Below, piece after piece: positions 7,687-15,122 of a stretch of 59,304 nucleotides of DNA; the stretch's first letter is position 1; every line of letters starts with the position of its first letter. Under the pieces are notes generated by a model, which was not told the origin of the DNA, did no database searches, and was given only the letters and a program-made list of their open reading frames with translations. The translations under genes were made by a program, and so were the position numbers. Source of the DNA: Syntrophomonadaceae bacterium (GTDB lineage Bacteria; Bacillota; Syntrophomonadia; Syntrophomonadales; DTU052); NCBI GenBank assembly GCA_012728655.1, contig JAAYEQ010000001.1, positions 1 through 59,304 on the forward strand, given 5' to 3'.

Positions 7687-9522
7687 ATGCCACGATTAGT
7701 CAGCCTGCTGTTTATTTTTGTGTTATTGATAACACCACCCGCCTGCGCAATAACTCTGGAGAATACCAACATTTATTGGTCAACCGGCGTACATACCGAT
7801 GGGATCAATAATGATCCGTATGATCAGGCCGTAATGCTGAAAAAGTTGGGGCTCTTTCAGGGAACGGAGCAGGGTTTTGAACTGGAACGGAATATGACCC
7901 GTGCGGAGGCAGCGGTGATGCTGGTGCGTTTCTTGGGTGCTGAGGATAAGGTGCTGGCCGGGACCTGGAAGCATCCTTTCACCGATGTACCGAAGTGGGC
8001 TGATAAGCATGTCGGTTGGCTATATCAGAGCGGGCTGACCAAAGGGGTTAGCAAAACCAGGTACGGTGCCTCCAATAATATCACCCTGGAGCAATACGCC
8101 ATTTTCCTGAGCCGGGCTATCAGCGGCAATGACAACTGGGAGGGCAACGGAGTCGCCACCGCAGATGAGGTCAAGCTGTGGGATAAAGAGAACGGCTTTT
8201 TCTTGCGCGGCGCGGCGGTTGGACTATCTACGCGGGCGCTGGGTCTGACCTACACCCGAAACGGTAACTACACCTATACCATGGCCCAGTACCTGGTTAA
8301 TCAGGGAGTGTTCACCCCGCAACAACTGCTTGATGCTGCCTGGGGAGTCTTGCCGCCAAAGTACCTCTATCTTGATAATGAAGGCCATATATATAATACG
8401 ATAGCCGGGGTGGTCGTCGGTAAAACCGAGATTGCCCACTTTAGTGAAATGACCGGGGTCGACAGCCCTCTGCCGTATTTCTACGCCTGCACTCAGGAGG
8501 AGAGTGGGGTCGCATTGTACCGGATTAACTGCCGGACCATGGAGTGCACCAGGATCGTACCAGCCGAGGAACCCGACGACTACCATGATTGGACCTATAC
8601 CTACGCCTCAACCCTGAATGGTACCGATTACCTGTTCCAACATTCGAAAACCGCTGACAAGGTTAACCTGGTTGCCTGCCAGGGCGACCGGTTCCATACG
8701 GTACTGCCGGACCTGAGATTATATGCAGACAGTATATTCCCCAGCAGGGACTGGAACTACTTTGTGACGGATGATGCACTGCTGATTACCGGCCAGGACC
8801 AGTATTATCTGGTAAACCAGGACGGTATCAGTTGCCATACCTTCCCCTTCGGGACCCAGGTGCTGGGCTTTGATGGAAAAAGCATCGTCACCCAGCTAAC
8901 AACCCAGGAAAATACCACCATATCCTGCCTGCGGGCGTTGGATGGCACCGCGGTGGATGTCTACACTGTCGAACAGGATATGGAGGGCGATTTTAACCGC
9001 CGCACCGTAAGGGCGGAGGGGTACGGGCGCTTTTATGGCGAGGCTGGTTTGTATGTGCTGAACAGCGAAACCGGGAGGCTTCAGCAGGTAACCGGACGAC
9101 CGGTGCTTGACGTTACCACTTTCCGCATGGATGACCGTTACATAATACTGACCCATGATTTGGGTAAACGCATACATGGACCAAACCGCAGCGGCGGTGA
9201 CCAGATCGTTATGATTGAGCATGATGGGACGGAACGTGTTCTCCTGAGCAATGTACCGGACCACGGCATTGCCATTGCCGGCTTTGTGACATCCGGACCG
9301 GGCAGCGCGGTATCATTCTATTCCGTTGAAGATGTAGGCATGCAGCACATGAATATCTACAATTATGTTCTCCTGCCAGTCTTTGACCCCCAGAACGCAA
9401 CCAAACAGCCCGAGATCATGGTCACTGGTTACACCGCCGGGCGTCCGGAAATGGAAAGCGAAGGCTACCAACAGCTCTATATACAGAAGGAACAGGCCCG
9501 GCTAGACGCTTTGGGGTACTGA
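7687..9522 (+). CDS. Exported S-layer-homology (SLH) domain protein
   Basis: A 611-residue secreted protein. Residues 1-21 are a signal peptide (hydrophobic core LLFIFVLLITPP, cut near ACA-IT). Residues about 45-145 hold two SLH modules, recognisable by MTRAEAAVMLVRFLG, FTDVPKWADKHVGWLYQSG and ITLEQYAIFLSRAI; SLH modules bind pyruvylated secondary wall polymer, so the protein should be held on the cell wall. The remaining 450 residues look all-beta, with repeated YLxLDNxG / DxxYLVNQDG-like turns suggesting a propeller, but I cannot name the domain. Two SLH modules rather than three is slightly short. AAGGAGG lies 10 bases before the ATG. A Mop-like scrap follows in frame after its TGA. Confidence 0.85.
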   Translation: MPRLVSLLFIFVLLITPPACAITLENTNIYWSTGVHTDGINNDPYDQAVMLKKLGLFQGTEQGFELERNMTRAEAAVMLVRFLGAEDKVLAGTWKHPFTDVPKWADKHVGWLYQSGLTKGVSKTRYGASNNITLEQYAIFLSRAISGNDNWEGNGVATADEVKLWDKENGFFLRGAAVGLSTRALGLTYTRNGNYTYTMAQYLVNQGVFTPQQLLDAAWGVLPPKYLYLDNEGHIYNTIAGVVVGKTEIAHFSEMTGVDSPLPYFYACTQEESGVALYRINCRTMECTRIVPAEEPDDYHDWTYTYASTLNGTDYLFQHSKTADKVNLVACQGDRFHTVLPDLRLYADSIFPSRDWNYFVTDDALLITGQDQYYLVNQDGISCHTFPFGTQVLGFDGKSIVTQLTTQENTTISCLRALDGTAVDVYTVEQDMEGDFNRRTVRAEGYGRFYGEAGLYVLNSETGRLQQVTGRPVLDVTTFRMDDRYIILTHDLGKRIHGPNRSGGDQIVMIEHDGTERVLLSNVPDHGIAIAGFVTSGPGSAVSFYSVEDVGMQHMNIYNYVLLPVFDPQNATKQPEIMVTGYTAGRPEMESEGYQQLYIQKEQARLDALGY

Positions 9523-9639
9523 AAAATCGTTGACATCCACCGGGGCTCAGTAGAAGATATGGGGCTGAAACCAGGCGATAGAGTAACTGCGTTAATCAAA
9601 AGCATCGTCGGTTATGGTGACGAAATAAGCAAACGGTAA
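9523..9639 (+). pseudogene. Remnant of a Mop/TOBE molybdate-binding domain
   Basis: Directly after the TGA of the SLH gene, and in the same frame, 38 codons continue to a TAA. They read SVEDMGLKPGDRVTALIKS, which is the C-terminal signature of Mop/TOBE (molbindin, ModE/ModC) domains where the family has ESVEELGLKPGD-V-ALIKA. The N-terminal half of the domain is missing and there is no start or ribosome site. A decayed gene end is the simplest reading; sharing the frame with the upstream gene may be chance (1 in 3). Confidence 0.5.
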
Positions 9640-9875
9640 GATTATTGAAAAAAATTTTTTAGAATGCAGGAATCCGGCTCCTATTATCGAATTGTAAATG
9701 GAAAAACCAAATAATTAAGTTCTCCGAGCCCTTGGTATCTAAGGTGTTTGCTACGATCCTTGGGCCGACAGGGTGTATCTGGAAACGGATGCGCCTCCCG
9801 TTTTGGAAAGGAGAAGCTGAATTTGATGGACCATCAAAATGGTCGAGTTTTGTGCCATTTTGGAATTGAGTCATC

Positions 9876-9907
9876 AAAAAACCCGGCTATCCTTTCGCCG
9901 GGTTTTT
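9876..9907. terminator. Bidirectional terminator hairpin
   Basis: AAACCCGGC (9879-9887) pairs with GCCGGGTTT (9897-9905) over a 9-base loop; A run on the left and T run on the right let it act in both directions. It suits the minus-strand phosphatase operon and the plus-strand SLH gene. Confidence 0.75.
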
Positions 9908-9975
9908 CATTTGTGGCCAACTTTGGGTTTAGTTCCCTTATTGAATTTTGAGTATCTTTTCCCATTCTTTTTCTT

Positions 9976-10009
9976 CCCACTGGCTCCAGCCCAGTGGGTC
10001 TTTTTTTTG
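9976..10009 (+). terminator. Plus-strand Rho-independent terminator
   Basis: CCCACTGG (9976-9983) pairs with CCAGTGGG (9991-9998), followed by TCTTTTTTTT. The T run is only on the plus-strand side. Confidence 0.8.
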
Positions 10010-10068
10010 TTAACCTGACAAACAGCAAAGAGTATCAAATATGGGCTGACCAGGGCCAGCCGCAGTAC

Positions 10069-11724
10069 CTATCCAAAGTAGCGGAACAGAAGCATAACCC
10101 CACCGGATCCGTCTTCATAGCCGTTTTTAAACTCTATCAGAGCATCTTTCATGGCATTAAGTATCTTATTCAGTTCGTATTCTCTCTTTATAATCTCATT
10201 TAACTGGACGCTGACATAGGCGTCCGAAAACTCTTCACCGGATTCGTTCCGGGTTTGGGAAATGCCGGAAGTGTAGAGCATCATTATATCGCCCTGCATA
10301 AGGCTGATGTGATTCTGATGGAAATTCACATTTTCCATATTTGCCAGGGTGAAGCTCTTGACCTCGTTTACCGCTTCAAAGTCTTTCCCCGCTCGTTTTA
10401 TCAACGTGGTGGGCTGGCCGGCATTGACATAATCCATCTCACCAGTCTTGAGGTTTATAATGCCAACGAATACACTTACGGTTAATCCTTCGGTATTGTT
10501 CTGGCTGAGCTGATTATTAGTCTCGAATACTATCCGGTATGGCGAATAGCCCAGCCGTGCAAAGCTGCGAATATTGGCCGCAGCCAGAACCGCAAACAGC
10601 ATCGCCGGAATACCCTTACCGGAGGCTTCACCTACCACTATACAAAGACGGTTTCGATCCACGAGGAAGAAATCATAAAAATGGCCGTCCCCGCCCATCG
10701 AAGTCTTGGCAGCATAGATATCAAACTCAGAACGGTTGGGGAAGGCCGGAAAAACCGTGGGAAACATGTTGGTCCAAATTTGATTGGCTACGTCAAGCTC
10801 GGCCCCGATGCGTTCCTTTTCCGCCGACATGGCGGCAAGATTGATCATGTAGTTTTTAATTTCGCTGGTCATATGGTTGAGACTGTTGGCCAGCAATTCG
10901 ATTTCATCCCTGGTGCGCACCTTGATCTCGCGGAAGGAAAGCTGAGACGGATCCTGGGTTTGGTAGCTTTGCTGCACAAAGTTCCGCGCACTCTCGGCAA
11001 CCTGCATAATGGGCGCAATCACAGAACGGTTCATTATAGTTAAAAACACAAACAGGAACACCACCAGGAGGGCAAGAGTCCCCAGAGCCACGGTAATAAG
11101 ATATGATTGCATGTTTTCATGAATCTGATCCATCGAAACATCCATGGCCAGGAGACATACGCCGTTGCCGTTGGAATCCGTTATCGGCAAGTACCCGGTC
11201 ATCATATAGCCGTACTCGCTGTCATTGATATGGAAGCGGGTTTGCGTTTCAGTATCAGCGTCATGGAGGCAGTTGTAGAAAAGGGTTGTCATAATCTCAT
11301 CGAAATCACCTTCGCCACAGAGATCTCCCAAAGAATTAATCGTTTCCGGTTCCTCCCGCAATTCCCTTTCCGTATAGGCATTAAGCACATAAGCCATCTG
11401 TTGAGGATTATCGGGGTTGGGGAAATAGACCATATAAATATACTCCATCTCGGATTCTTCTTTTACGGTGTTAAGTGCTGTTTGCACTCTTTCGAACTTC
11501 GCTGACTTGGTTAGGGTTTCTATGCAGTTGCGCATATCGTCACCGTCGATGTCGCGGGCTGCAACCTTGATAATTGAATCTACATAAACCTGGTAACGCT
11601 CCAGAAGACTCTCACTGTATGTTTTGTAACCAAGCCAAGCGATTACCATGCTCAAAACCGTGGTAAAGACAACACAACATACCACGATCTTCGTACTCAG
11701 TCTTTTCCGCCCAACTTCTCCCAT
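10069..11724 (-). CDS. Membrane sensor with HAMP and SpoIIE/PP2C phosphatase domain
   Basis: A 551-residue protein: one helix near the N-terminus (about 10-32), an extracytoplasmic sensor of about 160 residues, a second helix (about 200-225, ITVALGTLALLVVFLFVFLTI), a HAMP linker (about 230-285), a short coiled coil and a C-terminal SpoIIE/PP2C domain (about 320-551). The phosphatase shows MGGDGHFYDFFLVDRNRLCI and VGEASGKGIPAMLFAVL; the usual first-motif order (GGDFYDxF..D) reads GGDGHFYDFF, a small variation around the metal-binding Asp. Such proteins dephosphorylate an anti-sigma antagonist in partner-switching; no such partner is in the window. GGAGG lies 9 bases before ATG 11724. It is the last gene of the minus-strand block starting with the AAA+ gene and follows a broken MFS gene. 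Confidence 0.88.
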   Translation of the reverse strand: MGEVGRKRLSTKIVVCCVVFTTVLSMVIAWLGYKTYSESLLERYQVYVDSIIKVAARDIDGDDMRNCIETLTKSAKFERVQTALNTVKEESEMEYIYMVYFPNPDNPQQMAYVLNAYTERELREEPETINSLGDLCGEGDFDEIMTTLFYNCLHDADTETQTRFHINDSEYGYMMTGYLPITDSNGNGVCLLAMDVSMDQIHENMQSYLITVALGTLALLVVFLFVFLTIMNRSVIAPIMQVAESARNFVQQSYQTQDPSQLSFREIKVRTRDEIELLANSLNHMTSEIKNYMINLAAMSAEKERIGAELDVANQIWTNMFPTVFPAFPNRSEFDIYAAKTSMGGDGHFYDFFLVDRNRLCIVVGEASGKGIPAMLFAVLAAANIRSFARLGYSPYRIVFETNNQLSQNNTEGLTVSVFVGIINLKTGEMDYVNAGQPTTLIKRAGKDFEAVNEVKSFTLANMENVNFHQNHISLMQGDIMMLYTSGISQTRNESGEEFSDAYVSVQLNEIIKREYELNKILNAMKDALIEFKNGYEDGSGGVMLLFRYFG

Positions 11725-11752
11725 AGACTCAACCCTCCTGCAAGATGACTTG

Positions 11753-12370
11753 CTATATTCCCATGGTGGCCTTTTCGCGTTTTTTAGAAACAAGACGGCT
11801 TAGAGCAAACAATCCATTCATTCCCGCAAAGGCAAGTACCAGTTTAACCATACCGCCCAGGAACCCGGTCGAAACTATGCCGGCCAGAACCATGGGACCC
11901 GCTGATTCGCCTATATTATCCACAAAGTTGTAGATACCCATAGCGCGATTTTTTCCATAGGCGTTGGCCTCTTCGCTGTTGGTAAAGTACCCAACTCTGG
12001 AAGGGGTCCCGAAGCTGTTGGCAACACCGATCATGATCAGGGCGAGAACAAGCATCGGAACGGTCATGTTAAATGCGAACATGACGAGAGCAATATAGGT
12101 GATAACGCTCGACAGATAAATGGTTTTGTCCTTAATCTTATTGCTCAGGTAGTTGGTAAGCCCAACGCTGAGATATACACTGCAGAGCGAACTGATCATA
12201 ATCAGCATACACGATTCGGTTTCACCTAAACCCTGCCCATTGGCATAAATCGGAACGTAATAATAGACAAAGGCACTCATTACTATATAAGGAATCTGAA
12301 TGAGGGCCATGAACGAGAGAATGTGCTTATTGAAAATAAACTGTCTGAAGGTCAGGGAGTAATCTGACAA
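11753..12370 (-). pseudogene. C-terminal half of an MFS transporter
   Basis: Only six transmembrane helices are present (205 residues). The start (SDYSLTFRQFIFNKHILSF) is the loop and helix 7 of a normal 12-helix major facilitator, so the first half is gone. Reading the same frame further upstream gives VYGVAAYLSDYS, fitting the lost central loop, and then runs into the LuxR-like gene in another frame. The TTG at 12370 has no ribosome site. The junction therefore marks a deletion that removed the start of this gene and most of the upstream one. Substrate unknown. Confidence 0.8.
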
Positions 12371-12687
12371 ATACGCGGCAACACCGTATACGGATCTTTC
12401 GTATCAACGGTTTCCAAATGCGGCGCGGCTTGACGTATAGCCTGGGAAAGATGGCTTAAAAAGTAAAGCGGATCATTATCGTTTTGATCAAGAATGCAAA
12501 CCGCCGCCCGCTCCGCTCGTGCTGCCAGTTGACTTAGCAGGGTTGATTTTCCATATCCCGCCATGGAACATATCAACACCGAGCCGGCCGCTGAGTTTTC
12601 AATTCTATTCAAAAGCCCACTTCGCAATAATGAATCTTCAAATGCCTTGGGAAATCCCCGGAGAGACACCAACTCAATACTGCTCAT
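12352..12687 (-). pseudogene. N-terminal fragment of a MalT-like LuxR-family regulator
   Basis: A 111-residue product with the NTPase start of large MalT/LuxR-type regulators: Walker A SMAGYGKSTLLSQLAARA (about 41-58), then VCILDQNDNDPLYFLSHLSQAI. Full-length members have about 800-900 residues with TPR-like repeats and a C-terminal LuxR helix-turn-helix; all that is missing. The ATG at 12687 has a good ribosome site (AAGAGGAG, 4 bases away), so the start is native. The frame ends 19 bases inside the MFS remnant. The fragment would be made but can hardly regulate. Confidence 0.8.
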
Positions 12688-12764
12688 GGTACTCCTCTTA
12701 ACGTATAAAACCTTAAAACCTTTATTGCTTCAACCCTCATTGAAACCTGGATATTGGTCTTATT

Positions 12765-14567
12765 TTAAGAAACACCCAGGGCCTCGAGAATAGTGGCCTT
12801 GTCTGCGTCCTCGGTAAGACCTAAAGCCGCCAAAACTTCCTGGTAGCCTTCTTCCCTTTTGAGAATTCGTTCTGCACGTCGTTCCGCCAGCTTCTTGTAA
12901 ATTTCCGCGTAATTGGTTGGGTCGTCTACCCCCAGACGTTTGGAAATGATGGTTTTCGCTTCATCCAGGGTCATATGGTCCTTCTGGGGCTCCGGTTTTT
13001 TAACGAGCTTGGCTGCTTTCTCTTCGATGTACTCCTTGCCCATCTTGTCGTTGGCAGCCTTCTTCGCAGCCTCTTCCTTGTCTCCGGCTTTTTTATCCAC
13101 AAAAAACTTGGTAGCATACTTCGTCAGACTGCCCAGACCTCCAAGGACGGTACCGGCGATCTTTCCCCCTAAGCCTCCAAATTGCTTGGCAAAGCCCCCC
13201 GCCGTTGCCATGGCACCGCTCACGGTGTTGAGTGCCCCTGATAATATACCGCTTTTGCCTGCCTGGGACTTGATTTTCGCGTGTTCCTGAGCAGCTTTCA
13301 TGGCATCCATAAAATCCTTGGACCGCTTGCGCTGGTTTCTCTGTTTGAGCATTTCCATTTTTTCATCCGAGGTGAGCGCATCCTTGCCCCCTTGTTTGTA
13401 CTTCTCTTTCATTCGCTTGTATTCTTCACGTGAGCGCATGAATTGATGGGCCATCTTTGCCTTACTGCCTTCAGTCTCTTTTCTGTTGGCCAGATCTCTG
13501 TAGGTCCGAAACTGGTGTACACCTTTAAAGGTGTCGGTTAAGGAACCTGCCATGCCCAATATATTGGCGGTATGCCCGAGCCAGTTGGACGCGGTGTCAG
13601 CACCAGCAAGTCCGGTTATACCGCTGGCCACATTTGTACCCCCGCTCAGGGCCCCGAAAAGGCTGCTGAATGCATCAAAGGTCGCGAGGGCGGCCCCGCG
13701 TTTATCTCCCTTCTTGGCTTTTTGTGTGGCTTTCCAACCGCTTCGGAACAGTCCGTAAGTGCTTGAAAGTGTGCCTAAACTGCTGGTGCCAATACCGATA
13801 ATATTACTTGCCATCGAGGTGGGTCCGTGGTCGTCTATGCCCTTTTTCGTGTAGGCTGTATCTGCCACATCGGTCGCGAATGAGGAAACGTCACCCGCAA
13901 TATCGAGTCCCAAATCGAACCATTCCTTGAATTCGTCAACACCTTGAAAGAACTTTTCGGCCTTGGATTTCTGGGAACCAGCGGCAGACCCGCCGGAGTT
14001 TTGATTATTCCCCAAATCCTCGCCAAGATCTTGCATCTGCTGGTCTTTCTTTGTTTTCCATTCCGTAACGTATTTTTCGATTAACAGGCGAGCTCTTTCC
14101 GCCTTTTCACTTTCATCAAGAGTGTTTGGATCCTTCTTGAGCAGTTCATACTTGTCCGGTGACGGCGTCGATGCCGGTGCGGCGGATGCGTTTTCGGAAG
14201 ACTGACTCCCCGAAGCCTTAGTCCCGGGAGATTGAGTACCGGCAGCCTTGTTTTTGATCTTCTCTTCATACTCCCTTGCCATTCCCAGTACCTTGGTCCT
14301 ACTGGGCGGCGGGGCTTGCGGCTTCTCAAACGGTTTGGCCGGTGCTTGAAATTTCTTTATTAGGTCTGAAACACTGCCAATACTCGATTTATCCACGCTA
14401 CCCCTTGGGTCTTCAAGCAGATTCGACCGGTCACTATCACTTACGTTACCTGTCTGTACCGGTTGCGATACGCTTTCAGATTCATCCTTGTCCTCATTAA
14501 TCGGCTCTTGTTCGCTGGTTTGCTCCATAGCATCTTTTTCTTTAAGCTTTTCAACAATATCGGGCAT
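12765..14567 (-). CDS. Gly/Ala-rich protein with hydrophobic segments; possible injection-system cargo
   Basis: A 600-residue protein of no family I can name. Residues 1-200 are polar and low-complexity (Ser, Pro, Lys, Glu; likely disordered). Residues about 210-345 hold Gly/Ser/Ala-rich, weakly hydrophobic stretches (SNIIGIGTSSLGTLSSTYG, FSSLFGALSGGTNVASGI), about 350-430 a Lys/Glu coiled region, about 440-490 a second Gly-rich hydrophobic stretch (LGGKIAGTVLGGLGSLTKYA), and the tail is helical with a repeated D-D-x-T/D-x-A-x-I-x-x-x-L pattern (LGVDDPTNYAEIYKKL, LTEDADKATILEAL). No HExxH protease motif. GAGGAGG lies 8 bases before the ATG. It is 17 bases downstream of the chaperone-like gene, which follows the AAA+ gene, so these three are one operon. 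A membrane-active or threaded effector loaded by its neighbours is my inference. Confidence 0.8.
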   Translation of the reverse strand: MPDIVEKLKEKDAMEQTSEQEPINEDKDESESVSQPVQTGNVSDSDRSNLLEDPRGSVDKSSIGSVSDLIKKFQAPAKPFEKPQAPPPSRTKVLGMAREYEEKIKNKAAGTQSPGTKASGSQSSENASAAPASTPSPDKYELLKKDPNTLDESEKAERARLLIEKYVTEWKTKKDQQMQDLGEDLGNNQNSGGSAAGSQKSKAEKFFQGVDEFKEWFDLGLDIAGDVSSFATDVADTAYTKKGIDDHGPTSMASNIIGIGTSSLGTLSSTYGLFRSGWKATQKAKKGDKRGAALATFDAFSSLFGALSGGTNVASGITGLAGADTASNWLGHTANILGMAGSLTDTFKGVHQFRTYRDLANRKETEGSKAKMAHQFMRSREEYKRMKEKYKQGGKDALTSDEKMEMLKQRNQRKRSKDFMDAMKAAQEHAKIKSQAGKSGILSGALNTVSGAMATAGGFAKQFGGLGGKIAGTVLGGLGSLTKYATKFFVDKKAGDKEEAAKKAANDKMGKEYIEEKAAKLVKKPEPQKDHMTLDEAKTIISKRLGVDDPTNYAEIYKKLAERRAERILKREEGYQEVLAALGLTEDADKATILEALGVS

Positions 14568-14584
14568 TACCAGGGCCTCCTCTC

Positions 14585-15103
14585 CTACTGTACAAGAACG
14601 AGATTTTGCTCCACTGCCTCGGCGCAGGTGATTTCCATGTTGATCGCCTTTTGCAGCAGGTCATAGGCATTGTCGATGGTCTCAACGATAATATCGAGCG
14701 TAACCCCAATATTCTTCAGTACCCCTTCGGCATTGGTCTCTGTTTCCACGGTATAGGCGTGGTTGAAGAATACCTGACGGCTGCGATAATAGATGCCGAA
14801 ATTGCCCAGAGTAAGAAATTCATTGAGCCGCATTATGATTTTTTCAACTTCGGGAATCGCTGCCTGCGGAATACTGTCGAAAATCATACAGTAAATTTGG
14901 AGCTGACTGCTGCCTTCTTTAAGATGTTCAATGGTAATCTCTACCGGGAGCTCCACCTCTCCTCCCCGTAAAACCGGGAAAATACATCTCAGTTTGGGCT
15001 GGTCGTCGTTCTCATCACCCAAGTCCAACTGCGTATCGGAAGCCATTTCGCGAAGTACCGTCTCCAGAAATTCTAAAAAGCCCGCCTCCCATGGTTCGCT
15101 CAT
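14585..15103 (-). CDS. YbjN / secretion-chaperone-like protein
   Basis: A 172-residue acidic protein. The pattern of strands followed by IPEVEKIIMRLNEFLTLGNFGIYYRSRQVFF and a long C-terminal helix resembles YbjN-type and type III secretion chaperone folds (helix, LNxxLxxGxFxxD/R, strand, strand, helix). Such proteins bind and hold secreted or unstable partners. The start is ATG 15103 because AAAGGGG lies 8 bases upstream; the longer start at 15148 would overlap the AAA+ gene and lacks a ribosome site. It lies 19 bases after the AAA+ gene and 17 bases before the 600-residue protein. Fold assignment is moderate; role as chaperone for the downstream protein is inferred from position. Confidence 0.75.
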   Translation of the reverse strand: MSEPWEAGFLEFLETVLREMASDTQLDLGDENDDQPKLRCIFPVLRGGEVELPVEITIEHLKEGSSQLQIYCMIFDSIPQAAIPEVEKIIMRLNEFLTLGNFGIYYRSRQVFFNHAYTVETETNAEGVLKNIGVTLDIIVETIDNAYDLLQKAINMEITCAEAVEQNLVLVQ

Positions 15104-15122
15104 AACAAATACCCCTTTCAAG

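Larger units (their letters stand above)
9640..10068. other. Intergenic region with two terminators
   Basis: Apart from the two terminator hairpins listed separately, this gap holds only short, ribosome-site-less frames. It collects transcripts converging from the SLH gene (plus) and the phosphatase gene (minus). Confidence 0.5.

Noticed and set aside
9520-9522. TGA as a selenocysteine or readthrough codon in the SLH gene
   Set aside because: No SECIS-like hairpin seen right after the TGA, and the tail resembles a separate Mop domain end rather than part of an SLH protein.
12765-14567. The 600-residue protein as a metalloprotease toxin of the eCIS-core type
   Set aside because: No HExxH or other catalytic motif is visible.
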